Below the pieces are notes generated by a model. The model did not search any database. It was not told where the DNA came from and saw only the letters and a program-made list of their open reading frames with translations. A stretch of 64,000 bases of DNA. Origin: Gammaproteobacteria bacterium. Lineage in GTDB: Bacteria; Pseudomonadota; Gammaproteobacteria; UBA6429; Thiohalophilaceae. Where the stretch lies: NCBI GenBank assembly GCA_029880855.1, contig JAOUNS010000002.1, positions 1 through 64,000 of the forward strand, read 5' to 3'. Of this stretch, positions 46,924 to 56,542 are shown in pieces. Positions within the stretch are counted from its first letter, which is position 1. Every line of letters begins with the position of its first letter. Made by a program: the position numbers and the translations under genes.

Positions 46924-48801
46924 CTAAAGTTTTTCTTCAAATTCATCCAGAGTGTGGCCGGCCAGGGCCTTTTTAATGCTTTGATCCATGCGGCGGGCGG
47001 CAAATTCGGCGCTGGCCTTGTCCACGGTATCAATTGCGTTTTTGATTGCACGGTCATCCGTGCCCTGACGGGCCTGATACAATTTTGTCATCGCGGTATC
47101 GATCTGTTGAAACTCTTCGTCGCTGAGCAGGTGGCGATCCTGTTGCAATGCCGCCAACAACGCCTCCAGCACCCGATCAGCTTCCACCTGTTGTTCACGC
47201 AGGTTACGGGCCGCCACATCTTCCGCCGCATGTGCCATGGAATCACGCAGCATGGTCTCGATTTCAGTATCCGTTAAACCATACGAGGGTTTGACTTCGA
47301 TACCGCTTTCCACACCGGTGGTCTCCTCACGCGCAGAGACGGTTAATAAACCATCGGCATCCACCTGGAAGGTGACGCGAATGCGTGCCGCACCGGCCAC
47401 CATGGGCGGAATACCGCGCAAGGCAAAACGTCCCAATGAACGACAATCGCTCACCAGCTCACGTTCGCCCTGCAAGACATGAACGGACATGGCGGTCTGC
47501 CCGTCTTTGAAAGTCGTGAATTCCTGGGCGCGGGCAACCGGTATAGTGGTATTGCGCGGAATGACCTTTTCGACCAAACCGCCCATGGTCTCGAGTCCCA
47601 GTGAGAGAGGAATGACATCCAGCAGCAGCATTTCATCATCCGGCTTGTTACCCACCAGCACATCGGCCTGGATGGCGGCACCAACCGCAACCACCTTGTC
47701 AGGATCAATATTCACCAATGGTTCCTGACCAAAAAATTCGCCGACCTTTTCCCGTACCCTTGGCACCCGGGTGGAACCACCAACCATCACCACTTCCTGG
47801 ATATCTTCTGCTGAAATGCCGGCATCACGCAAGGTGCGACGGCAAGGGATCAGGGTTTTCTGGATAAGGGAATCGATCAGGATATGTAACTGTTCCCGAT
47901 TTAATTCACCTTGCCACTGCGCGCCATCATCCAGAGTAACGTTGATAGTTGTTGTCTCGTTGTCACTTAATGCTTCTTTGGCATCACGGGCAATATGCAT
48001 TAACTGGCGCAGTCGGCCATGACCGGCGTTATCGCTGATGCCGGCCTGTTGCATGATCCACCGGGCGATGGCCTGATCGAAATCATCACCGCCCAGGGCG
48101 CTGTCGCCGGCTGTAGCCAGCACCTGGAATACGCCCTTCTCCAGACGTAGAATGGAGATATCAAACGTGCCGCCACCGAGATCATAGACCGCAATGATGC
48201 CTTCATTTTCCTTGTCCAAACCGTAAGCCACTGCGGCGGCGGTCGGTTCGTTTAACAGACGCAGGACATTCAAGCCGGCCAGTTTGCCTGCATCCCTGGT
48301 GGCCTGACGCTGGGCATCATCAAAATAAGCCGGGACAGTAATCACCACACCGGTGAGTTCGCCTCCCAGAGAAGCTTCAACCTGTTGCTTTAACACCTTG
48401 AGGATCTCGGCGGACACTTCTATCGGACTGACATCGCCGGCAACAGTACGAATCCGCGGGACACTCGACTCGGTTGCCACAAATTCATAAGGTAATTTAC
48501 CCGCCAGATGCTTGCCATCGTCCGCGCTGCGCCCCATGAAACGTTTAACAGAGGAAATGGTATTTAACGGATCTGTCGGTGCAGCGGCACGTGCCGCCTC
48601 ACCAACCACGACCGCATCGGCCATATAGCGCACGACTGACGGTAACATGTGACGACCGTCTGAATCAGCGATGGTCTCTGCCAGACCGCTGCGCACGGTG
48701 GCGACCAGAGAATTGGTGGTTCCCAGGTCAATACCCGCCGCCAGTCGATGCTCATGGGGGTTGGCGGATTGGCCGGGTTCGCTGATTTGTAATAGTGCCA
48801 T
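46924..48801 (-). CDS. hscA: Fe-S protein chaperone HscA
   Basis: Specialised Hsp70 that releases clusters from IscU. The protein is 625 residues from ATG 48801 ([11 protein letters not shown]), matching E. coli HscA; the open frame to 48858 adds 19 residues inside an intergenic repeat region. Motifs: [44 protein letters not shown], then the substrate-binding domain. It follows hscB after a 115-base gap with a dispersed repeat. Confidence 0.97.
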   Translation of the reverse strand: MALLQISEPGQSANPHEHRLAAGIDLGTTNSLVATVRSGLAETIADSDGRHMLPSVVRYMADAVVVGEAARAAAPTDPLNTISSVKRFMGRSADDGKHLAGKLPYEFVATESSVPRIRTVAGDVSPIEVSAEILKVLKQQVEASLGGELTGVVITVPAYFDDAQRQATRDAGKLAGLNVLRLLNEPTAAAVAYGLDKENEGIIAVYDLGGGTFDISILRLEKGVFQVLATAGDSALGGDDFDQAIARWIMQQAGISDNAGHGRLRQLMHIARDAKEALSDNETTTINVTLDDGAQWQGELNREQLHILIDSLIQKTLIPCRRTLRDAGISAEDIQEVVMVGGSTRVPRVREKVGEFFGQEPLVNIDPDKVVAVGAAIQADVLVGNKPDDEMLLLDVIPLSLGLETMGGLVEKVIPRNTTIPVARAQEFTTFKDGQTAMSVHVLQGERELVSDCRSLGRFALRGIPPMVAGAARIRVTFQVDADGLLTVSAREETTGVESGIEVKPSYGLTDTEIETMLRDSMAHAAEDVAARNLREQQVEADRVLEALLAALQQDRHLLSDEEFQQIDTAMTKLYQARQGTDDRAIKNAIDTVDKASAEFAARRMDQSIKKALAGHTLDEFEEKL

Positions 48802-48862
48802 AGTGTTATATATCTGTTGCGGTCTATAAAACTTATAAAACAAAATAACAAAGCACAATAAT

Positions 48863-48920
48863 TAACTTTGCGCTTTTGCATCTTTGCGTTTAATTTATCG
48901 AGCTCGCGCCTCTGCGTTAA
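48863..48920. repeat. Dispersed repeat between hscB and hscA
   Basis: TTAACTTTGCGCTTTTGCATCTTTGCG and CGCGCCTCTGCGTTAA. The right end supplies the stop codon of hscB (TAA on the minus strand at 48917-48919). It interrupts the usually tight hscB-hscA junction. Confidence 0.6.
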
Positions 48921-49471
48921 ATCATATTAGCCAGGTCTTCTTCCTTGCCCTCGGCTTCCTGCTGCAGCTTTTCCATAAATTGCAGTTTATGAACGACAGC
49001 CTTGGCCTGTTGTAAGGCGGACTCATCATCCTGCCGGATAAATCCTGTCAGTTCGGAAATCAATTGTCGGGTGCGTTGCTGAATATCCGTCAGCAGTTTG
49101 CCCAGCGGCTCCAGGGCGTGTGCATCATCACCGATTTCGGCCAGTGTTTCGCGCAACTCCATTTGTTCCATGAGGAAGGCCGGGTCGATGGCCGTTTCCC
49201 GCTGGTCATCAAATATTACACCTTTTAGCTCAAGCAAATAACGGGCTCGGCGCAGCGGTGATTTAAGTATCTGGTAAGCCTCATTTATTTGCGCGGCCTT
49301 TTGCACTGAAATTCGACGTTCCTGGTCAGATGCATTGGCAAAGCGATCCGGATGAACCGCGCTTTGCAATTCACGATAATCCTTTGCCAGCTTTTGGAGA
49401 TCGACGTCGAAGTCGGGAGACAGACCAAACAACTCGAAGTGGTTTTGCGTCAGGAATGTTGCCATTGCCAA
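48917..49471 (-). CDS. hscB: Fe-S co-chaperone HscB
   Basis: J-domain co-chaperone that brings IscU to HscA. The 184-residue protein has a J domain with HPD in AVHPDRF near 39-44, and a C-terminal three-helix IscU-binding domain. Start 49471 (MAMATF) or 49465 (MATF). It follows iscA by 6 bases. Its stop codon lies inside a dispersed repeat. Confidence 0.96.
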   Translation of the reverse strand: MAMATFLTQNHFELFGLSPDFDVDLQKLAKDYRELQSAVHPDRFANASDQERRISVQKAAQINEAYQILKSPLRRARYLLELKGVIFDDQRETAIDPAFLMEQMELRETLAEIGDDAHALEPLGKLLTDIQQRTRQLISELTGFIRQDDESALQQAKAVVHKLQFMEKLQQEAEGKEEDLANMI

Positions 49472-49477
49472 CCGTGC

Positions 49478-49801
49478 TTAGACGGTAAAGCTTTCGCCAC
49501 AACCGCAGGTATCTTTTACATTGGGGTTGTTGAACTTGAAGCCTTCATTGAGACCTTCTTTGGCAAAATCCAGTTCCGTGCCGTCCATGTAGATCATGCT
49601 TTTCGGATCAACGAAGATCTTTACGCCGCAGGATTCAAACATCTGATCCTGCTCATCGACTTCATCGACGAACTCCAGAATATAGGCCATACCGGAACAT
49701 CCGGTGGTTTTGACGCCAAGTCGCAATCCCATGCCCTTGCCACGATTGGCAAGAAAGGTTTTTACACGATCAGCCGCTCTTTCTGTCAGAGTAATAGCCA
49801 T
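49478..49801 (-). CDS. iscA: A-type Fe-S carrier IscA
   Basis: Carrier that delivers iron or clusters to target proteins. 107 residues from ATG 49801 ([13 protein letters not shown]), the usual length. The three cysteines are Cys35 (TTGCSGMAY), Cys99 and Cys101 (DTCGCGESF). It lies between iscU and hscB. Confidence 0.97.
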   Translation of the reverse strand: MAITLTERAADRVKTFLANRGKGMGLRLGVKTTGCSGMAYILEFVDEVDEQDQMFESCGVKIFVDPKSMIYMDGTELDFAKEGLNEGFKFNNPNVKDTCGCGESFTV

Positions 49802-49826
49802 ACTACTAAACCTGTCAATCCGTTCC

Positions 49827-50225
49827 TTACGCGCTCTTTTGTTGAGACTCGTTCTTGCTCTTATAATCGCTGATGGCGGCCTTGATAGCATCTTCAGCCA
49901 GCACCGAACAATGTACTTTCACCGGAGGTAATTCCAGCTCTTCGGCGATATCTGCATTCTTGATTTCGGAAGCCTGTTCCAGGGTCTTGCCCTTGACCCA
50001 TTCTGTCAGTAGAGAGCTGGAAGCAATGGCTGAACCACAACCATAGGTTTTGAATTTGGCGTCTTCGATGATCCCTTGTTCATTCACCTTGATCTGTAAA
50101 CGCATCACATCGCCGCAGGCGGGTGCGCCAACCATACCGGTACCGACCTGCAGATCGTCTTTGTTCATGCTGCCGACATTCCGTGGATTTTCATAGTGGT
50201 CTATGACTTTATCGCTGTATGACAT
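49827..50225 (-). CDS. iscU: Fe-S cluster scaffold IscU
   Basis: Scaffold on which [2Fe-2S] clusters are built. The 132-residue protein has Cys37 (GAPACGDVM, with Asp39), Cys63 ([11 protein letters not shown]) and Cys106 ([11 protein letters not shown]), and the HscA-recognition motif LPPVKVH. Follows iscS by 48 bases. Confidence 0.98.
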   Translation of the reverse strand: MSYSDKVIDHYENPRNVGSMNKDDLQVGTGMVGAPACGDVMRLQIKVNEQGIIEDAKFKTYGCGSAIASSSLLTEWVKGKTLEQASEIKNADIAEELELPPVKVHCSVLAEDAIKAAISDYKSKNESQQKSA

Positions 50226-50273
50226 GATTGCTCACCTCTTAATAATATGTGCTCTATTATCTTACAAAACGGC

Positions 50274-51488
50274 CTAATGCGCAGCCCATTCGATAGAATT
50301 CAGGTCAATTCCGTCCTTGAACATCTCCCATAAGGGAGACAATTCACGTAATTTGCCGATATTACGGTGGATTTTATCGACAGCAAAGTCGATTTCTTCT
50401 TCCGTGGTAAAACGACCGATGGAGAAACGCAACGAGCTGTGAGCCAGTTCATCACTGCGGCCCAGTGCCCGCAATACATACGATGGTTCCAGACTGGCTG
50501 ACGTACAGGCCGAACCCGAGGATACCGCAAGTTCTTTCAGGGCCATAATCAGGGATTCACCCTCGACAAAATTGAAACTGACATTGAGATTGTGCGGGAC
50601 ACGATGTTCCATGTCACCATTGATATAGGTCTCTTCGATATCCTTCACACCGTTCAACAGGCGGTCGCGCAGCATGCGAATACGTTCGTTCTCTGCCGCC
50701 ATTTCTTCCTTTGCAATACGGAAGGCTTCGCCCATTCCAACGATCTGGTGTACCGCCAACGTACCGGAACGCATACCGCGTTCATGGCCGCCGCCATGCA
50801 TCTGGGCTTCCAAACGGACGCGGGGTTTGCGACGTACATACAGAGCACCAATCCCCTTCGGGCCATACACCTTGTGGGCGGAGAATGACATCAAATCGAC
50901 CTTCATCGTTTCCATGTCGATGGGCACCTTGCCGGCACTCTGGGCGGCATCCACATGGAAAAGGATTTTTCGTGAGCGGGTCAATTCACCGATGGCCTGG
51001 ATGTCCTGAATAACGCCGATTTCGTTATTCACATGCATAATGGAAACCAGAATGGTGTCATCGCGCATGGCAGCTTCCAGTTTACCCATATCAATCAGGC
51101 CGTTTGGTTCCGGGTCCAGATAGGTCACTTCAAACCCTTCCCTTTCCAGTTGACGACAGGTATCAAGGACGGCCTTGTGTTCGGTTTTACAGGTAATGAT
51201 GTGTTTGCCCTTCTTGTGGTAAAAATGAGCTACACCCTTGATTGCCAGATTGTCAGACTCTGTTGCACCCGAGGTAAACACAATTTCTTTCGGATCGGCA
51301 TTCACCAATGCCGCCACATTGGCGCGGGCTTCGGTAACAGCCTGTTCGGCGTTCCAGCCAAAGGCATGTGAGCGAGAAGCAGGATTACCAAAATTACCCT
51401 CAGCAGTCAGATACTGACACATCTTTTCTGCAACACGCGGATCAACCGGCGTAGTGGCAGAATAATCAAAATAGATCGGCGTTTTCAT
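50274..51488 (-). CDS. iscS: Cysteine desulfurase IscS
   Basis: PLP enzyme that takes sulfur from cysteine for Fe-S clusters and tRNA thiolation. The 404-residue protein has the PLP lysine in [12 protein letters not shown] (near 206) and the persulfide-forming Cys in [21 protein letters not shown] (near 328). C-terminal [19 protein letters not shown] is the IscU-binding tail. Second gene of the isc operon. Confidence 0.98.
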   Translation of the reverse strand: MKTPIYFDYSATTPVDPRVAEKMCQYLTAEGNFGNPASRSHAFGWNAEQAVTEARANVAALVNADPKEIVFTSGATESDNLAIKGVAHFYHKKGKHIITCKTEHKAVLDTCRQLEREGFEVTYLDPEPNGLIDMGKLEAAMRDDTILVSIMHVNNEIGVIQDIQAIGELTRSRKILFHVDAAQSAGKVPIDMETMKVDLMSFSAHKVYGPKGIGALYVRRKPRVRLEAQMHGGGHERGMRSGTLAVHQIVGMGEAFRIAKEEMAAENERIRMLRDRLLNGVKDIEETYINGDMEHRVPHNLNVSFNFVEGESLIMALKELAVSSGSACTSASLEPSYVLRALGRSDELAHSSLRFSIGRFTTEEEIDFAVDKIHRNIGKLRELSPLWEMFKDGIDLNSIEWAAH

Positions 51489-51588
51489 TGCCTGTTATTA
51501 CTCCAAACATTATCAATTGCTCACCTGCACACCCCGTTACAGGAACGGTGCGCTGGTCTTTATCCTGGGACGGGATGGTCAGCCGAGG

Positions 51589-52086
51589 TTAGCCGGCAGC
51601 AACAGTCTCACGGTCAGTTGAAGAAAACTCAACTTCCTGACTTTCACCTTTCATCCGGTTCTGACGCTCGGCGACTTCGCGAACACCGTCACGGGCCACC
51701 AGATTGCCAAGACTGATTCCACACAGGAAGTCATGGATTTGCGTACTCAACTCGGTCCACAATTCGTGAGTCAAACACTGCTGTTCATCCTGGCAATTGG
51801 CCAGTCCGCCACAGCGAGTGGTTTCCACTTTTTCATCCACAGCAGTAATCACGTCAGCGACAGCGATATCGTTGGCATTCCGGCTGAGGCGATAACCACC
51901 ACCGGGACCACGCGTGCTGTCCACCAACCCCTGCTTGCGCAGGCGAGAGAATAACTGCTCCAAATATGAAAGTGAAATTCCCTGGCGTTGCGAAATATCC
52001 GCCAGAGTGATGGGACCATCGTCATAGTGCAACGCCAGATCAAGCATTGCGGTTACCGCGTAGCGGCCTTTGGTTGTCAATCTCAT
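51589..52086 (-). CDS. iscR: Fe-S-sensing repressor IscR
   Basis: Rrf2-family regulator carrying a [2Fe-2S] cluster that represses the isc operon when clusters are sufficient. 165 residues; N-terminal winged helix ([18 protein letters not shown]), ligands Cys92, Cys98, Cys104 and His107, exactly the E. coli positions. First gene of iscRSUA-hscBA-fdx. A type-1 IscR site overlaps its promoter. Confidence 0.98.
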   Translation of the reverse strand: MRLTTKGRYAVTAMLDLALHYDDGPITLADISQRQGISLSYLEQLFSRLRKQGLVDSTRGPGGGYRLSRNANDIAVADVITAVDEKVETTRCGGLANCQDEQQCLTHELWTELSTQIHDFLCGISLGNLVARDGVREVAERQNRMKGESQEVEFSSTDRETVAAG

Positions 52087-52106
52087 TGTCTTGTCCTGCT
52101 ATATTT

Positions 52107-52124
52107 AGTAAGCTACTACTTACT
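52107..52124. other. Inverted repeat in the iscR leader
   Basis: AGTAAG-N6-CTTACT between the predicted transcription start and the iscR start codon. It could be a leader hairpin or a second protein site. Confidence 0.35.
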
Positions 52125-52134
52125 GATGGTCATA

Positions 52135-52162
52135 AGTATACATAACTGACTAAAATAGTCAA
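52135..52162 (-). promoter_or_regulatory. iscR promoter
   Basis: Minus strand: TTGACT (52162-52157), 16 bases, TATACT (52140-52135). The -35 box lies inside the IscR operator, so bound IscR would block RNA polymerase. Confidence 0.7.
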
Positions 52163-52166
52163 GTAT
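52142..52166 (-). promoter_or_regulatory. IscR type-1 operator
   Basis: The minus-strand 25-mer from 52166 to 52142, ATACTTGACTATTTTAGTC then AGTTAT, follows the E. coli type-1 consensus ATASYYGACTRWWWYAGTC plus RRSTAT at 24 of 25 positions. It binds holo-IscR. It overlaps the -35 box and gives feedback repression by cluster status. Confidence 0.92.
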
Positions 52167-52217
52167 TATTAACCACAGCAAATCCTACCAAATTAGTCGA
52201 CAGTTCCCACAAAGCTT

Positions 52218-52991
52218 TTAGGACTTTTTCTCTTTCCCCTGGATATTTATCTCACAGGGTCCCAGGCTGGGAAGCTCCATATCCGGCAGCTCCATCCCCA
52301 GTTGTTTGATGGCCTGGCACATATTCTCCATTTGAGTATCCATGACGTGAATATGATCCAGCAGGCAATCAATGGCATTGGCAACCGGGTCAGGCATATC
52401 CTGGCTGGTACCATAGGCTTCAAAGCCAATTTTCTCGGCAAAAGCCTTGCGCCGCTGGAGTCCTTCCTGATCAAGACCTGAACCGGCCACAATTCGGCCC
52501 GGTATGCCCACAACGGTCATTTCATCCGGAACATCTTTTACCACCACGGCATTGGAACCGATCTTGGCCCCGACACCAATGGTGATAGGACCCAAAACCT
52601 TGGCACCGGCGCCAACAACAACATTATTTTGCAATGTCGGATGACGTTTGCCCTTTTGCCACGTTGTCCCCCCCAACGTGACACCGTGATAGATCGTCAC
52701 ATCATCACCAATCTCGGCGGTTTCACCGATGACCACCCCCATGCCGTGATCGATAAAAAATCGCCGTCCGATTTTTGCACCCGGATGGATCTCGATACCG
52801 GTAAACCAGCGGGCAAAGGCTGAGGTAAAGCGGGCCGGCCACTTCAACCCATGCCGCCAGTACCAGTTGCTGACGCGGTGCAGAATGACCGCATGCACAC
52901 CCGGATAGGTGGTCAAGACCTCAAAACTGTTGCGTGCCGCCGGGTCTCTCTCAAAGACACAGTTAATATCTTCTCTGATTCGTGCAAACAT
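52218..52991 (-). CDS. cysE: Serine O-acetyltransferase
   Basis: Makes O-acetylserine, the precursor of cysteine. The 257-residue protein has the left-handed beta-helix of hexapeptide repeats ([39 protein letters not shown]) with the active-site histidine pair in FIDHGMG and IYHGVTLGG. It stands next to iscR, linking cysteine supply to Fe-S synthesis, as in many gammaproteobacteria. The C-terminus is longer than in E. coli-type short forms and ends in a charged tail. Confidence 0.96.
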   Translation of the reverse strand: MFARIREDINCVFERDPAARNSFEVLTTYPGVHAVILHRVSNWYWRHGLKWPARFTSAFARWFTGIEIHPGAKIGRRFFIDHGMGVVIGETAEIGDDVTIYHGVTLGGTTWQKGKRHPTLQNNVVVGAGAKVLGPITIGVGAKIGSNAVVVKDVPDEMTVVGIPGRIVAGSGLDQEGLQRRKAFAEKIGFEAYGTSQDMPDPVANAIDCLLDHIHVMDTQMENMCQAIKQLGMELPDMELPSLGPCEINIQGKEKKS

Positions 52992-53006
52992 ATATGGCTT
53001 CTGTCT

Positions 53007-53768
53007 CTAGTCTGAATTGGCGGTGTTTTTACCACCGGTTTCCGCTGCGGTGAGGATACCACGCAGGATATTCACTTCCATCTTATCAAGACCGGCCCGA
53101 TTAAACAGCCTGCGTAAACGTCGCATTAACTGGCGGGGATTGGCCGGATCATGAAAGCCCAGTTTGGTAAGGGTTGATTCAAAATGACCATACAACCCCT
53201 CCACCTCGGCAGCCGTGGCTCGTGGGTGATCATAAAACTCATCAATGGGCTTTTCAGCGCCACTTTGCAAGTAAGAGAACATGTTGATCTCATAGGCCAG
53301 CACCTGGACCGCTGCGGCAATGTTCAGAGAGTTGTAGTCCGGGTTACCGGGAATATGCACCAGGGCATTACAACGCTCGAGTTCCTCATTGGTCAACCCC
53401 CGGTCCTCGCGCCCGAAGATAAGGGCGACCTTGCCGGCTTCTGCCATCGCAGCCAGTTGCTCTACACACTGGCGGGGATCGATGACCGGCCAGGGGATGG
53501 AACGCAAACGGGCGCTGGCCCCGACGACAAAGATACAATCAGCGAGGGCCTCGTCCAGGGTCTCGACGATTTTAATATCCGCCAGCACGTCCCTGGCACT
53601 GGCCGCCATGGCCTTGGACTTGCCTTCCGGGTCAGGGAAATTCTTTGGCGCCACCAGATATAGCTCATGGAGGCACATATTCTTCATGGCCCGACAGGCT
53701 GAGCCGATATTACCGGGGTGGCTGGTTTCGACCAGCACGATACGTATATTGGCAAAATTCACAGACAT
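53007..53768 (-). CDS. trmJ: tRNA (cytidine/uridine-2'-O-)-methyltransferase TrmJ
   Basis: SPOUT enzyme that methylates the 2'-OH of position 32 in tRNA. The 253-residue protein has the SPOUT motifs VLVETSHPGNIGSACRAMKN, IFGREDRGLTNEEL and SLNIAAAVQVLAYE, plus a C-terminal helical extension. It is 15 bases before cysE and divergent from suhB. Confidence 0.96.
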   Translation of the reverse strand: MSVNFANIRIVLVETSHPGNIGSACRAMKNMCLHELYLVAPKNFPDPEGKSKAMAASARDVLADIKIVETLDEALADCIFVVGASARLRSIPWPVIDPRQCVEQLAAMAEAGKVALIFGREDRGLTNEELERCNALVHIPGNPDYNSLNIAAAVQVLAYEINMFSYLQSGAEKPIDEFYDHPRATAAEVEGLYGHFESTLTKLGFHDPANPRQLMRRLRRLFNRAGLDKMEVNILRGILTAAETGGKNTANSD

Positions 53769-53892
53769 GGTTGTTAATCCAGACGACTAGCGAAAAACGG
53801 CATATGATACCCCGAATTGGGTTCGCCACGCGCCTGATTGTGCTGTTAGAATACGCGCCGCTCTCGATCTTTAACAACTGAAGGAAATTTTC

Positions 53893-54693
53893 GTGCATCC
53901 CATGCTGAATATTGCCGTGCGTGCAGCACGCAGCGCCGGCGACATTATTGCCCGTTCCACCGAACGACTGGACACCCTGAATATTGTCAACAAGGCGGAA
54001 AATGACTTTGTCAGCGAAGTCGACCACCGTGCTGAACAGGAGATCATCAAGGTCATCCGCAAGGCCTTTCCCGACCACGCCATCCTGGCGGAGGAAAGCG
54101 GCGCACAGGCCGGCAGCAGCGACTACCAGTGGATCATTGACCCGCTGGACGGCACCACCAATTTTCTGCACGGATTTCCCCAGTTTGCCGTCTCCATTGC
54201 CCTGAAACACAAAAACCGCATTGAACAGGCGGTTGTCTATGATCCCATGCGTCAGGAGCTGTTTACCGCCGGCCGAGGTGAAGGAGCCAATCTGAACGGC
54301 AAGCGTATTCGCGTCGCAAATCGAAACGGCCTGAAAGGCGCGTTACTGGGCACCGGTATCCCGTTTCGCCCCGAATTTCCCTATCTGGATGAATATCTGG
54401 CCATGCTGAAGGCCCTGTTGCCCGGTTCTGCGGGAATCCGCCGTCCCGGCTCAGCGGCACTGGACCTGGCTTATGTGGCTGCCGGCCGTCTGGATGGTTT
54501 TTGGGAGTTTGGTTTGAATGTATGGGATATGGCGGCGGGCGTCTTGCTGGTGGAAGAGGCCGGCGGTCTGGTCAGTGACTTTAATGGCGGCTTCTCCCAT
54601 CTGGAAACCGGGAATATCGTTGCCGCCGGCCCCAGGGTTTTCAAGGCCATGCTGCAAACCATCAAGCCCCATATCCCGAAAGAATTTAGCTGA
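53893..54693 (+). CDS. suhB: Inositol-1-monophosphatase SuhB
   Basis: Mg-dependent inositol monophosphatase fold; in E. coli SuhB also joins rRNA antitermination complexes. The 266-residue protein has EESG (metal Glu), DPLDGTTNF, and WDMAAGVLLVEEAGG. It starts with GTG at 53893 after AAGGAA; ATG 53902 is an alternative. Divergent from trmJ, as usual. Confidence 0.96.
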   Translation: MHPMLNIAVRAARSAGDIIARSTERLDTLNIVNKAENDFVSEVDHRAEQEIIKVIRKAFPDHAILAEESGAQAGSSDYQWIIDPLDGTTNFLHGFPQFAVSIALKHKNRIEQAVVYDPMRQELFTAGRGEGANLNGKRIRVANRNGLKGALLGTGIPFRPEFPYLDEYLAMLKALLPGSAGIRRPGSAALDLAYVAAGRLDGFWEFGLNVWDMAAGVLLVEEAGGLVSDFNGGFSHLETGNIVAAGPRVFKAMLQTIKPHIPKEFS

Positions 54694-54754
54694 ATTTCCA
54701 TTCAAGTTACCTTACCGGTGGACGCTAGGAATTTCGTAGTCCCACAGGTGATGT

Positions 54755-55033
54755 ATGAAAAAGAAGTATGCAAAAATCCCGGTCAAGGGTGACAAGGCAC
54801 TGGAAATGACCATGCAAGATGTTCTGGAAGGCTTGGAAGATGCCGCCGGTTATTTCGCCTTTCGCTCCATCCCTGACACCCTTGAAGTGCTCTCCATTGA
54901 GCCGCCCAAGGGCGATCCCGTGGCTGAGCGCGCCCCTCTGGCGACTGTTTATACGGTACCACAGCGCCGCAGCGTCGATATTGTCGACTACCTGATCGCC
55001 AGGGAAAATCTGGCCAACGGCGCCTCCGCCTGA
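54755..55033 (+). CDS. Conserved-looking small hypothetical protein
   Basis: A 92-residue soluble protein starting MKKKYAKIPVKGDKALE, with a helix (MTMQDVLEGLEDAAGYFAF) and an acidic-basic C-terminal half. AGGTGATGT before the ATG is a fair RBS. I do not recognise a family. It follows suhB on the same strand by 61 bases. Confidence 0.6.
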   Translation: MKKKYAKIPVKGDKALEMTMQDVLEGLEDAAGYFAFRSIPDTLEVLSIEPPKGDPVAERAPLATVYTVPQRRSVDIVDYLIARENLANGASA

Positions 55034-55164
55034 GCAAAAAAAACCTGCCGGTTTTCTCCCGGGCAGTGAATCCGGTCCCATTCCCTGTTTGACCTCCCCG
55101 ATCATTCCGTGCTATCAATCAAGAACCATAACAAGACCAGCAGTATTGCTGTAAAGGAGGATGC

Positions 55165-55518
55165 GTGAGAAGAAAGCTGACGGCCGCCCTGGCTCCCCCC
55201 CTGGCTGTATGCCAATATGGTTGCGCAGGTTGTTGCGCGGCGCCCATTGGTGTGTTTTGGATTACCGGGATAGTCAGCATTATTTACGGTTTTCTGGGTG
55301 GTCCCGCCGGATTGGATTCAATCAGTTGGACTACCGTTATGCTTGGCCTTGCGCTGTGGGGTATTGCTGCAGTTTGGGCGGAAACCACTATCCGCAGTGT
55401 TGAGGAAGATCAGGCGGATCCCAACTGTAAAGCCAAATCCTCCAGTTCACTTTGCCGCATCGTACGACCCGGGCTGGATGAATCCAACCCCCTGGATGAG
55501 ATTAAAAAGTTTCAGTAA
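55165..55518 (+). CDS. Small cysteine-rich membrane protein
   Basis: A 117-residue protein starting with GTG 55165, four bases after AAGGAGG. It has a cysteine cluster VCQYGCAGCCAAP (residues 15-27) at the edge of the first membrane helix (GVFWITGIVSIIYGFLG), a second helix (VMLGLALWGIAAVWAE) and a soluble tail with Cys in DPNCKA and SLCRIV. The cluster could bind metal or a cofactor. I do not recognise a family. Confidence 0.65.
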   Translation: MRRKLTAALAPPLAVCQYGCAGCCAAPIGVFWITGIVSIIYGFLGGPAGLDSISWTTVMLGLALWGIAAVWAETTIRSVEEDQADPNCKAKSSSSLCRIVRPGLDESNPLDEIKKFQ

Positions 55519-55544
55519 CCTGTCTAACGACGAGTAAACAAAAA

Positions 55545-55566
55545 GCCCGCAATTGCGGGCTTTTTT
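55545..55566. terminator. Bidirectional terminator between the Cys-rich gene and secF
   Basis: GCCCGC-AATT-GCGGGC, flanked by AAAAA on the left and TTTTTT on the right. It serves the plus-strand small gene and, on the other strand, the end of secDF. Confidence 0.92.
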
Positions 55567-55590
55567 CTGCTTGATAGCGGCATTTTCCCG

Positions 55591-56529
55591 TTAAATCATG
55601 TTTTCCTGATCGGCCCCTTCCTTCTCAATCGGGAGCAGATTTTCGCGCGAGATGTCCAGCGCCAAAGCTGCATTACTGGCGATATAGATGGATGAGTAGG
55701 TACCCACCACAATACCGACGATCAAGGCCAGGGAGAAGGCATGAATCAACTCTCCCCCCATAAAGAACATCGCCACCACAACCAACAGGGTGGTTAATGA
55801 CGTCATCAAGGTACGGGACAGTGTCTGGTTCAAAGAAGTATTTACCACATCACTGGGACTGCCCTTGCGTATGACGCGAAAGTTTTCCCGAATCCGGTCA
55901 AAGACCACGATGGTGTCATTCAGTGAGTAACCAATAACCGCCAGTACCGCCGCCATGACAGTCAGGTCAAAATCCCACTGGAACAGGGCAAAGAAACCCA
56001 GAGTAATGGTGACATCGTGGACAAGTGCAGCCACCGACCCCACCGCCAGCCGCCATTCGAAACGCATCATGACGTAAACCAGGATACAGCCCAGGGCAAT
56101 CAACATAGCCAATCCGCCATCATCACGCAACTCACCACCCACTTGCGGTCCGACATACTCCTGGCGTCTCATTTTGGCCTCACCATGACTTTGTGCGCTC
56201 AGGACTTTCAGAATCTTGTCCCCCGCCTCTGCACTGCTTACTCCTTCTCTGGGAGCCAGACGAATAATGATGTCTTTTGCGCTACCGAAATGCTGGACGA
56301 CAGCATCGTCATATTTGGCGTCATGTAGTACCTTGCGAACTTCAACCAGATCCACCGCCTTCGGGTAACCCACCTCAAGCAAGATACCGCCGGTAAAATC
56401 CAGACCGAAGTTCAGGCCGCGAGTCGCCAGTGCAGCGATGGAAAGCACGATCAGGATAACCGAGAAGATCGCGGCTATCTTGCGTTTGCCCATAAAGTCA
56501 ATATGGGTCTTTTTCTCGAAAAACTGCAT
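55591..56529 (-). CDS. secF: Protein translocase subunit SecF
   Basis: Membrane partner of SecD that uses the proton gradient to help pull proteins through SecYEG. 312 residues from ATG 56529 (MQFFEKKTHIDFM; GGGGAGAAGGGA upstream), with six membrane segments. Motifs: GLDFTGGILLEVGYP in the first periplasmic loop region, and VIGYSLNDTIVVFDRIREN. It follows secD by 13 bases. Confidence 0.97.
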   Translation of the reverse strand: MQFFEKKTHIDFMGKRKIAAIFSVILIVLSIAALATRGLNFGLDFTGGILLEVGYPKAVDLVEVRKVLHDAKYDDAVVQHFGSAKDIIIRLAPREGVSSAEAGDKILKVLSAQSHGEAKMRRQEYVGPQVGGELRDDGGLAMLIALGCILVYVMMRFEWRLAVGSVAALVHDVTITLGFFALFQWDFDLTVMAAVLAVIGYSLNDTIVVFDRIRENFRVIRKGSPSDVVNTSLNQTLSRTLMTSLTTLLVVVAMFFMGGELIHAFSLALIVGIVVGTYSSIYIASNAALALDISRENLLPIEKEGADQENMI

Positions 56530-56542
56530 TCCCTTCTCCCCT

